A stretch of DNA of 64,000 nucleotides. It comes from Gracilaria vermiculophylla (lineage: Eukaryota; Rhodophyta; Florideophyceae; Gracilariales; Gracilariaceae). The stretch is taken from positions 750,658-814,657 of the forward strand of contig JAHNZQ020000004.1 in the NCBI GenBank assembly GCA_019155205.2, in the 5' to 3' direction. This document shows, in pieces, positions 39,342 to 50,930 of the stretch; position 1 is the first letter of the stretch, and each line of letters begins with the position of its first letter. Below the pieces are notes generated by a model. It saw nothing but the letters and a program-made list of their open reading frames with translations, did no database searches and had not been told where the DNA came from. The translations under genes and the position numbers were made by a program.

Positions 39342-42300
39342 GAGCAGCGTCGTAAATTTTGACGATGACGCCGCATCTCAACTCCGCCCAATCCTCGCTC
39401 AAAATTTTGACGTTTTTGTGTAGAGGGTATTGCTTTGAAGACACACGAACAAAATCTGTCATTTGCAGTTGTCGTTCGTGCTGGGGTAGGGTTTGCGTTG
39501 CATCACAGAGCTCTATGGTGCTCTGCCCATAAATCGCGGAGTAACAGAAAAATTCAGCAAATGGAAATCATACCCCAGAGTGGCAAAGGCAATGGGCAAA
39601 GATCGAAAAGGAAGAACGAAGGAGGACAGCGAAATACTGTATGTTAGGTTCTCACAATCATGACGTATTGCTTGTCGTCCTATTCTGCCTATGCTCTTCA
39701 CGGATTCTGGGCATTTGCCAAAGTTTGATCATCTGAAAATGTTTACGATTGAGTGATTCAGTGTCATGTCGATTGAGGTAACCACATGCAGGCACCCTTT
39801 CTCAAATAATAATAGTAGTTGTGCCCATGGTAAAGTATGTACTTGGACATCTTGTGCTATGAATGGAGTCCAGCGGTGCGTAGCGGGTCTGCGATGCAGA
39901 AAAATGTTACTGGGTGTGCGTGGCGCATAGCGATCGCGTGAAAAGCAATAGTAGAATTGAACTAAGGCCTTTTGGGACACGAAATCTGGGGATCTCGAGT
40001 GGGTTCCTAACAGGTTGTGAGAGAGATCAGCGTCGGTTCACTACTTTACGAGTTTCGGAGACTCTGTGCCCACGCTTAAAATAAAGCCGTTGAGAAGGGT
40101 AGTTTCATAAAGGCTTCATTGTACAGTAGCTGATCGCGTCAGGAGACACGGGCATGGCACGCGCGACACATTAAAACTATACGCTATTCCAAAACCGTTG
40201 CGTGTTGGAAGGTCCTGTGTACTGAGTACTAAAGAATGCGTCTCGTTTTCTGTCTCAGAAAGTTAGATTAGGTATAGATATATTTGAGACCCATAGCTTC
40301 TAACATTACATGAAGTATTGAACATTGAAAAAGCTGCAGGAAAACGGAAAAGCGGTTGGCTTCTGTTTTAGAATTTGAAGTCAAATAAGCATTGCGACAG
40401 GTTTGGTGCTGAGATGATGATGATGTACTTCTCAAAATGTCATCATGCGGAGTACTGTATTTACTCGCAATTCAATAAATTATCTGTATTCTCATCTTTA
40501 TTCCGAGATATCTACTAATGTAAGATAGCTTGCGGTACGCACGGACAAACTGCATGTCTTACATTTGGTCTCCATCGGACGAAAGGACCTGCGATTCGAG
40601 ATATTGCTTCAGAGTGCATCAAGTTTGGACAAACAAATTTCGGGGTTCTGATGTTAAAAGGGCCACTGGTATAATGACTTACCCTCTGTAACATGACTCA
40701 GATGCATTTCTCTCCCTTATCAAACTTCCAATTAGTGCAAGTGTTCGAGATCTGCCGAATCTCAGTTGGATTTAAAATATCTGGATGACAGTAGCATACA
40801 GAAATGATAGTTGTTTGGTTCATGGCGGAGGCTTTTCCGTACACGGGAAGGAATTGTCTCTCAAAAAACCAGAGTGATGATAGGAATTCAAGGAGCGGCT
40901 TATTTGGTATCTATCAACCCTTCTGCGAAAGATTCATGTCTGAAAAAGAAGCGAGACCCGGTTGGGGCCAGGGTCGTGGTTGCGGTTGACTTTGTTTTTG
41001 AGCTTTGGCAGAAAGTTGGGGTTCATGAGTATTAACGCACTGCAATTGTGTCGTAATCTAAAATACACCCATGGCTATGAGACACCGAAACACTATCATT
41101 AAATACGATTTCTCGTACTTTCGTGCTTCAGATGATAGAAACCGGTACAACACTCTTTGTTCTACACACCTATCTTGGAAACGGACAAATATGATACATC
41201 CTGATAAGCAAAACGTGGTGTCTGTCCAGGAACAGCCCTACTGAGTGCTTGCAGGCAGGGGGTCCGGGTTTGCTTGGCGCGCTTCTTTTCCGGTTAATAC
41301 GTGGTTGATCACGACTGCCGCGACGCGGCAAACCTGCAAATGCTTTGACCCCTTGGGCGAACTGGCCCAGACCCAGTGTTTTTGTTAATCAGTTCCAATC
41401 TGCCTGACGCTGGGCCACATTCCTCGCCACTATTTTCGGCTCAACGGTTAGAGTTTGTGTCGTAGCACTGGGGCGGGCCATCGGCCTGCTCATTCGGGAG
41501 ATGAAAATAGGTCACCACGGCCGCCAGATGCAAACCCCAAATCTTAAGCCAATACAAGGGTATTGTGGTTGTTCGTAACGTGCTTTTTTCCTGAACATTC
41601 TGGCCTCTACATTGCTCGATGCTCTTCAAGAGCACAGAGACGCAGTTGGGCCCTAAAAGGGAAAAATAAACATCTGAAGATCGTCGAATCAATGACTTTG
41701 CTTAATCATGCGGACATTATGAGACACCAGGTCAAAGAAAGAGCGTGAGTTTTTGCCATTGGGTTTCTGAAACTGACATTGCAACCGGTTAGCTCAACGT
41801 TCCATGTTCTGCGATTTTCACTGCTTCGATCTGTGTTTGCGTCCGTTGCGTTGACTTCCGATCATTTGTTTGCTTCCTTGACAAGCGTGATGCATTAGCT
41901 GCAGCCGTAAGATAAGACAATCAATCGGTCGAAAGGACAGTTCTTGTAGAGTAGATCCTACTTTTTGAAGTTTCCATCTTTCAGCCTGGCGCGGTAGTCA
42001 ACACTCCCCACCCGTAATTTCCTGGAGACCTCCGTGGTGTCATGTCTGCGTCTGAGAATACAGTATCATTAAATATGGCCAATTGCGAGAGGAGAATTGT
42101 TTTTAATCAGACGGAAACTGAAGGGATGAACCCCCATTCAAACAGTACTCTAAGCAAATTCAGAATGGAGGCTGACTGCCGCTGCAAAGCAAGTGTTACC
42201 GCAACGAGGGTTCTTGCAGCACGTGTGCATACTCTCGAGGAAACATGTAGAGGTGTGTCTTTTCTCGAAGAAGGACCGAGCGCTGCTGTATGAATGCCAT

Positions 42301-43023
42301 TAGGACACTAAATGTATTTGATTTGGATCCGTATTGTAGCAGCAACACATTGTAGCCTTTCAAACTTAGAAACTTACATGAATAGCTTGCCATAGGAATG
42401 CAAATAAAGCTTTCTCTGGGATTCCGGCACATTGAGCTTCCACGTTACATATCTTTAAAACAATTGAAACATGTGCTTTACAACTGCTGCGAGATGGGTA
42501 CATTCGGGCAACAAACAGAATCAGCACGTACAATAGGCATTCAAATTCCCAGTATACAAATATCTAGAGCAGTATCCCGCCGATATAATCATAGGAGAGG
42601 TAGTCAGAATGACCATTCTACCGCCTCAGTTGCGGCCTTGCCCGCGCGTGCTCCGTTCTTTCCAAGAATAGCCTCAAACATGGCCCTATCGATTGCTCTG
42701 GATTCAAGAATCACTCTTTGAGTCAGCTGGATTCAACTACTCAATATACGTGGATGTCTTCTGATCCTCGCCGATTAAAGCAGCCAGGGCATTGGTGCTG
42801 CGAAAGAGTGTGTTGATCCCTTTTAATTTCATTGAAGCAGGACTGCAGAGACCATCTTTACCCTAAAGAATCCCCGAAGAAAAGCTGAAGCTGAGTAGTA
42901 CTTAAGCAGGTACTCAGCCTCAAGAGCTCCGCGTTTTAAAACTCACCAAAGCATCTCGACTCATCTTGCCAATCTACAAAAAAAACCTTTCTTTCCCGTT
43001 CACAGTTCTTTAAAGACTATAGC
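39342..43023. other. Long gene-free stretch before the CAP gene
   Basis: About 3.7 kb without a frame I can support on either strand. The segment 41.2-41.5 kb is more GC-rich than its surroundings and could be a remnant of something, but no motif was readable. The last ~100 bp should contain the CAP1 promoter. Confidence 0.5.
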
Positions 43024-43917
43024 ATGAACCATATTGTGTTCTTGTCAATTGCTCTCTCAATCACCGTCGCAGCAGCTGCAAATGCACCTCACCAAAAGTG
43101 TATCATTGGTGCCGATGGAAAAAAGAACTGTGTTGTTCTGACATCTATTTCCCCAACTCTTCGGGCTAGTTCTTGCAGTCAGTCGGATATTTTGTGCTGG
43201 AACAAAGAGGCTCTTAATCTTGTGAATAACGTTCGTAGCCAAAAGGGTAGACCGGCGCTGACATTGGGACCACAATCTCAGTTGGACAACGCCATGGAAT
43301 ATGCATCTGAATTGGCAGCTAAACATGAACTATACCACCAGAAATTAAAGTCAGCAACTCAGCAAGTTCGTTGCCAGCGCTGGATAGGTGGAGAAAACCT
43401 GGCGTACAATTATGATCAAAAGAACGCAGCTGCCGCTTGTGTTGACCAGTGGATCAACTCTAAAGGACATTATGAAAACCTGGTGAGGGAAAGGTTTGAG
43501 CAAGTCGTTCTTGGTCTCCATTTCAAGAGCGACGGGAGCGTTTTCTGTGTACAAACCTTCTCATCCATTTCGAATGCAGCCCCTGGGAGTGTGAATGATG
43601 AAGGCTGTGGATCCATATCCGGTTCTCCATCGTCGGGATCAACATCTGCACCGTCACCGACGAGTACTGAAAACCAGCAGTCATCGTCACCCACCTCGTC
43701 AAGCAGCGGAAGTACTGAGGGCCAGAACGCATGCTTGTGTCTGTACTATTCGTGGAATTGTCCTCGCTCGGTGGCCTCCTCTAGTGGTGGGGTGTGTAAT
43801 GGATACACTAGCTACAGGCGTCAGGGAAGCAATTGTGTTTCAACCTGCTGTGCGTACTGCTCGGCAAATCCGACCGACTCAGTCTGTCAAACCTCCAGGA
43901 TTCGCAGGGTCTGTTAA
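43024..43917 (+). CDS. Secreted CAP (SCP/PR-1) protein with C-terminal 10-Cys module, copy 1
   Basis: 297 residues from ATG 43024. Residues 1-19 form a signal peptide with a hydrophobic core and AAAANA. A short Cys-containing segment precedes the CAP domain (about 60-190), which has YASELAAKHELYHQ, GENLAYNY, GHYENLV and FCVQTF, so the two His and the Glu of the CAP tetrad are present. A Ser/Thr/Pro-rich linker (about 195-235), likely O-glycosylated, leads to residues 237-297 with ten cysteines spaced C-x1-C-x6-C-x11-C-x12-C-x3-C-C-x2-C-x8-C-x8-C. Copy 2 at 49452 has exactly the same spacing. CAP proteins act outside the cell in defence or wall interactions and bind sterols in some species. 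The role here is unknown. An AATAAA lies about 150 bp after the stop. Confidence 0.93.
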   Translation: MNHIVFLSIALSITVAAAANAPHQKCIIGADGKKNCVVLTSISPTLRASSCSQSDILCWNKEALNLVNNVRSQKGRPALTLGPQSQLDNAMEYASELAAKHELYHQKLKSATQQVRCQRWIGGENLAYNYDQKNAAAACVDQWINSKGHYENLVRERFEQVVLGLHFKSDGSVFCVQTFSSISNAAPGSVNDEGCGSISGSPSSGSTSAPSPTSTENQQSSSPTSSSSGSTEGQNACLCLYYSWNCPRSVASSSGGVCNGYTSYRRQGSNCVSTCCAYCSANPTDSVCQTSRIRRVC

Positions 43918-45478
43918 AATATGCCACTGCCCTGAAGACGAAAATGAATCCAATAACAACCTGTACAAATCATTCATGAAGTTACAAGCACATATGGAAA
44001 AATGGTACAGATGCTAAATGCGCACATGATTTGTATTAACTTGTAGTTAACGATAGGCGTTGTGAATAAATGCTTGCCACCAAATGCGTTATATGTTAAC
44101 TGGGTCAGCTTCCCGAACACCAAGTTGCTGACACGAAGCATCTGATGCTATGCAGGTAGGAGACTGTCGGGAATCTCATAGATATGAAACGTAATGTTGC
44201 ATCTGATTTGATAGTTGTGAGCCAGCGATAAGGTTTGCCACGAAAGCTCGTTTAACCTTTGGGAGTCGCAGCACATATTTCACGCATCTGCTGCTGAAAG
44301 TGAGGACTTCTTGAAGATTAGCGTCTTAAGATACGACCCGTTTGTTTCTCACGTTTAGAAATCATGTGCCGCAACAATGCACTTTGCCGACACGGAACTC
44401 GATGCACTCAGAGATTACCTGACAGTCTACCATACTCTTTTCCCAGATCAACTTGTTCTTGTGTCATTCCGTTTTCGCTCATTAGTACGAAACATATATC
44501 AGTTGAAGGACAAATGGTGCTGTACAACGCAGGCTGTAGAAAGAGGCAGCGATCACTCGTGTCTACCCTGTGCGTAAATCGGTGTACCTCGGATAGCATT
44601 TGTGTATTTTCTACTTGTCTGATTGGAAGGGATACGATCAGTGTGCGGCCTCTCGCCATTTTAGTCTACCTCTAGCAAAAATACGCACGACATCGAATAC
44701 ATGAAAGAAACCCTTTGGTCCCTACAGGAGATTTGATGCGCTTGAGATGGGATGGTTCTGCCCATACACGATAAGCGGAATGAACGTTGTCATGATAGTT
44801 TGTAATGAAGTTCTTCCAAGGTAAACCTTAGTGTTATGATGTAGTATTGCTTCACTTGCATGGGCGTACAAGCACTTCTTTCTGTGTCGAGCAGCAGCCG
44901 CTTGATGGGTTACAAGATCAGAAAGTGAAGCCGCTTCACGAAACGAATCTGAAGTATTAAGCTAGAAAGCGTATAGCTGCGCTTGAAGGCCCAGCAAGTC
45001 GAAAGAGCGATTGCTCCGCAAAATAACGCTTTTCACCTTACATTCTCGCAAAAGAGGGCGCGACATCAGCCGAGAAAGCATATCAAAACCGTTTGCGCAA
45101 TTCAAGTGCCATGATCGACAGCGAACTTTCACAGGCCGATACGTGGGCGACTCGGGGTCCAGCGACTGATACTCAGGTAACATTGTTGCACACTGTTTGG
45201 AAACCGATGTTCTGCAGCGCACGTGCCGCTCGGCTTTCCAACTACCCGGCCAATCCGTGCTTGCCGTTAATGAGTCAAACGAAGCCTTTCACCTCAAGCT
45301 GTTGGTGAGTGCAGTCCGTTTCGTACATTTGTTCCATGATTCTCGAGAAGACGTTTGCAATTCCCCCTGCCCCTGGCGTCCGAGCGGCGGAACGACTGCA
45401 CGAAGCCTGCGCGCCTCTTTACCGTCTCGTCATTATTCACATCTGCTCCGCTCCAGCAACCCCTCCCTGTCCGCATCA
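43918..45478. other. Gene-free stretch between CAP1 and the kinase
   Basis: 1.56 kb. The open frame of the kinase extends upstream from its ATG to 45197 without an earlier ATG in frame. No other coding signal. Confidence 0.5.
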
Positions 45479-48400
45479 ATGACTGCTCGTGTCGGGGACT
45501 ATGCACTTCTTGAAGTGCTTGGCGAGGGCGCATTTGGCAAAGTGCGTCGTGCTGTTCACGACGACACAGGAACTCATTATGCCGTTAAAATTATGGACAA
45601 GTCGCTTATCCGTAATCACCACCTCACCGTGAACGTGCGTCGCGAAATCGCTATCATGAAGGCTTTTCAACATCCACACATCGTCTCTTTGCACCGGGTG
45701 CTCTCCTCCGAGACAAAGCTCTACGTTGTGCTGGAGCTCGTTCATGGGCCCGAGTTATTCGAACTCATTGCCAATACACCGCGAGGTTTACCGGAGCCTT
45801 CTGCACGTCGTTACTTTCAGCAGCTTGTCGAAGGTGTTCTATATTGTCATCGACGCGGTGTTGCGCATCGCGATCTCAAACCCGAAAACTTGCTCATAGA
45901 TCGACAGTCAGGTTTGCTGAAGATTACTGATTTTGGGCTGAGTTCAATGAAAGGCGCCGATACAGCTTCTGAGCTGCTCACCACGCAGTGCGGCACTCCG
46001 CATTATATTGCACCAGAGATTATTTCACAAGGTACCCCTGTGTATGATGGTCGTAAGGTTGATGCTTGGGCATGTGGCATCATTCTTTTCGCGTTGCTTG
46101 CCGGTTATCTGCCCTTCGATGAAACCGATTTGGTTTGCCTCTTTGATGCCATTCGCCATGGCCAATTTTCATTTCCTCCATGGATTTCTTCAGGAGCTCG
46201 AGATCTAATTTGGCGTTTGCTATGCGTTGATCCTGAAGCCAGAATTAATTTGAATGAAGTCACAACTCATCCATGGTTTGCCTTCAGCTTCAAACCTTCA
46301 GATCCCTCATTTGCCTCTTGGTGTTCCACACCAAGAACAAAATTACTTTCATCGGGGCTTCGAAAACGAAAACACAAGAGACCTCCAAATCCTAACAGGG
46401 CGCGGAACCATGACACACCAGATAGCTCGCCCCCACTCCTCAACCTGGAATTACCCGACTTCAAACTCCCGGAAACCTCACTCGCACCTTTAGATGAGCA
46501 GTCGAAAGTGTCTGCAGATGCTGCGCTTGTTGCGCGAAATGAGATGATGAAGTCCGGTAGAAGTATGTCTTTCTCTGCTCGCTATACTCTTCTGCGACAG
46601 GGAATTGTAACTTACGGAGATATTAGTCTACCGCATACCGATGGAAATAGAGAATTGTCACTAGGCGGAATAGAGCAAGCAAAACTGAGGGGTACCATAA
46701 GCATGACAGGATCCTCCTTTTACGACTCACGAGCAACTCTAAGCTCACATCAAATTAACGACGGAATAACTTCTAACTCTACAGGCAAGTTTTCTGCGAA
46801 CGAGGCATCCGAAGAAGCCGATAATACAATGCACGTGATCAGGAGTCTACGAACAAGTATCAGTATGACTCGAAGCGCTAGCAGATGGTACGAACTTAGC
46901 CGCAATCTTGCGAGCCCCACGGAAGAAGCGCTCCTGCAAAAGTCCACTTTGATTTCATTGACCCGCCTTCGAAATCAATTGGAGCGATTCGGAGAACAAA
47001 TGGAGAATAACGCACGCCAGCACAGAGTTTTCGAAAAGAATTTGATGTCCGCGTCCCAGCGTCAAGAAATGATGCGGCTTCTTGATGTATGGGAGAGCAG
47101 AATAGTCAGAGACGCTGCACCTCTTAGAAAGAATCAATCGACGAGCACTAGACTCTCGGGAGAAGAGCTTGAGGCCTTTCAAGCTTTACTGTTGACTTGG
47201 GAGATGCATTTTGATGGGGATGCGTTTCAAGAGGACGTTCTCATTCCAGGGAGTGAAGTAGTTGAAGAGGAAGTTCCTACGACGGTTTTGCCTGATCGTC
47301 TTATTCAGTGGCAGAATCATATGGAAGCTAAGCGCACTGTTTCAAAAGCGATGGATTGTGGAACCTTAGTTGATAGAGAAATCCGTCATCCTGACTTCAA
47401 GAATTCATCTGTGCCTGTTGGAAAGAACTCATCCATAAACGAAGAGACTCATCACCTCTTTTCTCAATTCAAAGGATCGCCGAATACAGCAAACACTGTT
47501 GATATCTCATCAGAAGCAAGGTGTGGGGATTTAAACAAGCTTTGGAATCACGTTCTAGTGGCCAATACATCGAAAATGGGCGAAATATTGGAGAGTGACA
47601 AAGATTCTCTCTCTTCTATTACCAAACCTGCGGCTTGGAGCCAAGAACCGAATTCTTTGGATAACATCACGAACATGTCTCCTATTACCGAGTGGCATTC
47701 TTCGAATGACTCGGAAGGCGATCTCACGCGTCACACCGAGGATGTTTTCCAAGCGGACCAAAGTTGTAATCCCATCGAGAACAATAGGGTTACAAGGAAC
47801 AGAGAAAATTCCAACGGGAGTAAGCATAAAAACGGCTCCTCTGGAATTCGTCATCATTCAAGGACGATGCCGCGAAGTAATGGGGACGGTTCGGTCACAG
47901 GGAAGAAAAGTTCATCTCGGCGAAAGTTTTCGACAATCTCTGTGGATTCAAAGATTTCATCAAAGAGTGTATCTGCTCACGAACGAGTGAGACATAAAAC
48001 TGAAACGGATATGGACGAAAATAGCTTCTCCAGTTTCAGATCATCCGTAGGTAATCATGGAATTAACGATAGCCGGGCACGAGTTTTAAGGCAATATCGT
48101 TCAAGGCGACAGAGGAGGTCTGACTTGGGGCAAGAGCGACGTTCAAGCTCAGCCTTTTCAAGCCAAGAAAGCAAGGCAGAGCACTATCTCCGGTTTCCGA
48201 AAAGCCGTGGCATGTCTTCTGTTTCGAATTGCTCCTTGGATGACGTAGAACCTCGCCTTGTCCGTAGCTTTGGTCAGAGGAGAATCCACACAGATCTAGC
48301 ATCAGATCGTCTTCCTTTTGAAGTGAATGATACAGCATCAGGTCTTAGCGCTTTGAAACGACGAATATGTTCTCACGGATGGCACCAAGCACACAAAGGT

Positions 48401-48856
48401 AATCTCAGAAATGGTCAAGCAAAAAATGATTCAACGGATGGAATACCAAGATCTTCAGAACAGCGACATACAGGGCGCGCTAGCAGTGGACTTTTAGCTC
48501 GATTGTTTGGAACAAGTAGACGCGATGCGCGTTTTGAATCGGGGTACAACCCTCGAAGTTGTATGCATGAATTGAGTAATACCTTGAAGGAAAGAGGATT
48601 CTCTGTGGCACGAAGACCCGGTGAAAACAAATTGCGTGTTGCTGTGGCCGGTGTCGATGGTCGCTTTATAACCGTATCTTTTGATTTCGCAAGCAAAGGG
48701 AGTGGTTGCGTAGTTCGGTTTAGAAGGACAAGAGGTGAAAAACACGGTTCGAGGCATTCACGAGAAAACCTAGTGTGGGGCTTTTATGATGATGTTCTTC
48801 AAGCTTTTCGACGATCAAATGAAGGAATTGCCGTTATTGACAGAATAGTCAGATGA
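45479..48856 (+). CDS. Ser/Thr protein kinase of the CAMK/SNF1-MARK group with C-terminal KA1-like domain
   Basis: 1125 residues from ATG 45479, 94 codons inside the open frame and immediately before the kinase domain. Catalytic motifs are complete: GEGAFGKV (about 15-22), the VK of AVKIMDK (about 36), HRDLKPENLL (about 130), DFG (about 150) and, after TTQCGTPHY, APE (about 177). The T-loop style is that of SNF1-related, CIPK, KIN1 and MARK kinases. The kinase ends near 280. About 740 residues of Ser/Arg-rich, poorly ordered sequence follow. The last ~100 residues (HELSNTLKERGFSV...GRFITVSFDF...VVRFRRTRG...) resemble a KA1 domain, which binds acidic phospholipids or the kinase itself. I infer a membrane-linked signalling kinase. 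No intron. It sits between two CAP paralogues on the same strand. Confidence 0.93.
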   Translation: MTARVGDYALLEVLGEGAFGKVRRAVHDDTGTHYAVKIMDKSLIRNHHLTVNVRREIAIMKAFQHPHIVSLHRVLSSETKLYVVLELVHGPELFELIANTPRGLPEPSARRYFQQLVEGVLYCHRRGVAHRDLKPENLLIDRQSGLLKITDFGLSSMKGADTASELLTTQCGTPHYIAPEIISQGTPVYDGRKVDAWACGIILFALLAGYLPFDETDLVCLFDAIRHGQFSFPPWISSGARDLIWRLLCVDPEARINLNEVTTHPWFAFSFKPSDPSFASWCSTPRTKLLSSGLRKRKHKRPPNPNRARNHDTPDSSPPLLNLELPDFKLPETSLAPLDEQSKVSADAALVARNEMMKSGRSMSFSARYTLLRQGIVTYGDISLPHTDGNRELSLGGIEQAKLRGTISMTGSSFYDSRATLSSHQINDGITSNSTGKFSANEASEEADNTMHVIRSLRTSISMTRSASRWYELSRNLASPTEEALLQKSTLISLTRLRNQLERFGEQMENNARQHRVFEKNLMSASQRQEMMRLLDVWESRIVRDAAPLRKNQSTSTRLSGEELEAFQALLLTWEMHFDGDAFQEDVLIPGSEVVEEEVPTTVLPDRLIQWQNHMEAKRTVSKAMDCGTLVDREIRHPDFKNSSVPVGKNSSINEETHHLFSQFKGSPNTANTVDISSEARCGDLNKLWNHVLVANTSKMGEILESDKDSLSSITKPAAWSQEPNSLDNITNMSPITEWHSSNDSEGDLTRHTEDVFQADQSCNPIENNRVTRNRENSNGSKHKNGSSGIRHHSRTMPRSNGDGSVTGKKSSSRRKFSTISVDSKISSKSVSAHERVRHKTETDMDENSFSSFRSSVGNHGINDSRARVLRQYRSRRQRRSDLGQERRSSSAFSSQESKAEHYLRFPKSRGMSSVSNCSLDDVEPRLVRSFGQRRIHTDLASDRLPFEVNDTASGLSALKRRICSHGWHQAHKGNLRNGQAKNDSTDGIPRSSEQRHTGRASSGLLARLFGTSRRDARFESGYNPRSCMHELSNTLKERGFSVARRPGENKLRVAVAGVDGRFITVSFDFASKGSGCVVRFRRTRGEKHGSRHSRENLVWGFYDDVLQAFRRSNEGIAVIDRIVR

Positions 48857-49451
48857 GCCCTCATCGCCAAACGTTATTATTTGTTTTCCCGACAACTTCT
48901 ACATCCCCCACGACAAAAATCCTATGTATGCTCATGCTCGGATTTATAGTATCTCATGGGCCCGTAATATGTTTCTGCGAAGGAGATGTTGTGATCACTC
49001 AACTACTGTTAACAACACTTGAGCGCATATCTCAGCATCGGCTTGTGGAACTGGTCCAATAACGAGCCGAGTCTTTCTCGGTAGGATTCATACACAGATG
49101 TAATACGATGAGAAGGCTTGAAAGAGTTTTATAATTTGGTTCGGGTAGACAACTGTGGGTGTAAGATGTCTTTCTTCCGGTTCATGCCATCCGTTCTTCG
49201 AAAATGCAACTTCTATTCGTAAGCAAAACAACCGCTTAACTTTGATTCTCACGACAGTGATGGGTTTCGTTTAGAAATAAACAAACATATCTAGTCAGGA
49301 GCATCAGGGGTTTGGAAAACAACGTAGGTACAGTTTGAGCTGGTGGTAAAAGTCAAAACTGGAAAGGGAAGAGTCTGCCGCTTAATCACCTTCCTTATCG
49401 TAGAATATTTGATCGTAACTCTTAATTCGTTTTCTGAACAAAAAAGTGCAA
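48857..49451. other. Spacer between kinase and CAP2
   Basis: 595 bp, AT-richer, no coding signal. Presumed kinase 3' UTR and CAP2 promoter. Confidence 0.5.
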
Positions 49452-50930
49452 ATGGGCGCATGCGGATGTATTCTTTTGCATCGATGCGGGATCCACATAT
49501 GGCTTCTTGTAGTCATTGGATTGCATCTTATTTACTCAGCGACCGCCAGCGAACATACTGTGAGTCATCTGTGCGTTCTCGATGCAAAGGGCTCTCATGA
49601 TTGTAAAGAAGACCCCTTGGCATCTCTGCAACATCTTGAACGGGAGTCGCAACAATGTTCAAAGGGAGATTCAGGATGCTGGTGTATGAAAGCAATTGCA
49701 TACACTAACGACGTTAGAAGACGACACGGAAGGGGTAAAATGCTAAAATCTGGTCCAATGACACAATTAAACAACGCAGAACGCTATGCTGGGGCCCTGG
49801 CGAACATCGGTAACCTGGTGCATCAAGATTTGGCTGCAGCGACAAATGAGGTCGGGTGCAATCGCAGGATTGGAGGAGAAAATATTGCGTACAACTACGA
49901 AAGTGGCGATGTTGCTCTTTCATGTGTTAGGCAGTGGGAAAAGTCAAAACCACACTTGGAAAATATATTGGGGGACTTTGATGAAGTTGTGATTGGGTTT
50001 TTCAAAGCAGAAAATGGTAGGGTATACTGCGTTCAAACTTTTTCAGTGGTCGATAGTGCCTCGTTGGGGGGAACCGGAAATACTGCTCAATGTGCGTCTG
50101 TGACAAATGGTGCTCAAGAAGAACCGAGAAACGAAGAAAGGGCAATTACAAGCCATTCAGACAAAAACGAGGAACCCACCGATGATGCTTATTTAACCAT
50201 GACCGAGAACAAGGGACGCATAGATATCGAAGGAGGGGAAAAATCTGAACATGCACCTAAGCGTTCACTTCAAACGGCACATGACAAACGTGAGAAGAAC
50301 TCATCCGCGGACATTGATGGATTCGATGGATCCGAAAGGAACGGAGAACAGACGCCAGAGGTCCAAGAAAGTTTACAACAAATCCGGGGCACTGAGAAAC
50401 CTGTCGCTACGATTGCTCTCGATGCGGATAATAATCCAAACATTAATTTTGTTGAAGGTCTGCTGAGTGAAATGCATGAAAAGAACGATCATCTTCTTGA
50501 AAACACTGGATCCACCGGAGATTCGGGGCAAAAGCAATCGGAAGACGGAGAAGATGAATTGGGTGGCGGAAACAAAGACGAGGGGGAGGGGGATTTTCCC
50601 CAGAAAGAATACGAAGGATCTCAAGATCACGTCGGTGGAAAGAAGATTGAGGCAATTGAGGATAACGAGCCTGAAACTGAGAAGAACAATTTCAACATGG
50701 GTAATCGCGCCTGTCGTTGTCTTGAGCTCGGGAAGAAATGCTGGCTCTCTCTTGGACGACAAACAGAGAACCTATGTACGCCTTTTCTTCCAATTAAACA
50801 GCAATCGGTGGGTTGCAAAATGATTTGCTGCAGCTATTGTCTAACAAAACCTAAATCTCGCCGATGCAGCAACAAAGCAGTTAAGAGACTTTGTAGAAAC
50901 GTGATGAAAGTTGTCGATAATAAAATGTGA
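49452..50930 (+). CDS. Secreted CAP (SCP/PR-1) protein with C-terminal 10-Cys module, copy 2
   Basis: 492 residues from ATG 49452. A hydrophobic stretch (WLLVVIGLHLIYSATAS, about 17-33) is a signal peptide or anchor, preceded by a Cys-rich leader. The CAP domain (about 75-205) keeps YAGALANIGNLVHQ, GGENIAYNY, PHLENIL and VYCVQTF, so His, Glu and His of the tetrad are present. The linker (about 215-415) is not Ser/Pro-rich as in copy 1 but long and acidic, full of Glu, Asp, Asn, Gly and Lys. Residues 421-481 carry the same ten-Cys module with identical spacing, though other residues differ and are more basic. The shared layout with 43024-43917 shows tandem duplication, now separated by the kinase gene. 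The linker suggests a different matrix partner, perhaps cation or polysaccharide binding; that is inference. Confidence 0.92.
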   Translation: MGACGCILLHRCGIHIWLLVVIGLHLIYSATASEHTVSHLCVLDAKGSHDCKEDPLASLQHLERESQQCSKGDSGCWCMKAIAYTNDVRRRHGRGKMLKSGPMTQLNNAERYAGALANIGNLVHQDLAAATNEVGCNRRIGGENIAYNYESGDVALSCVRQWEKSKPHLENILGDFDEVVIGFFKAENGRVYCVQTFSVVDSASLGGTGNTAQCASVTNGAQEEPRNEERAITSHSDKNEEPTDDAYLTMTENKGRIDIEGGEKSEHAPKRSLQTAHDKREKNSSADIDGFDGSERNGEQTPEVQESLQQIRGTEKPVATIALDADNNPNINFVEGLLSEMHEKNDHLLENTGSTGDSGQKQSEDGEDELGGGNKDEGEGDFPQKEYEGSQDHVGGKKIEAIEDNEPETEKNNFNMGNRACRCLELGKKCWLSLGRQTENLCTPFLPIKQQSVGCKMICCSYCLTKPKSRRCSNKAVKRLCRNVMKVVDNKM

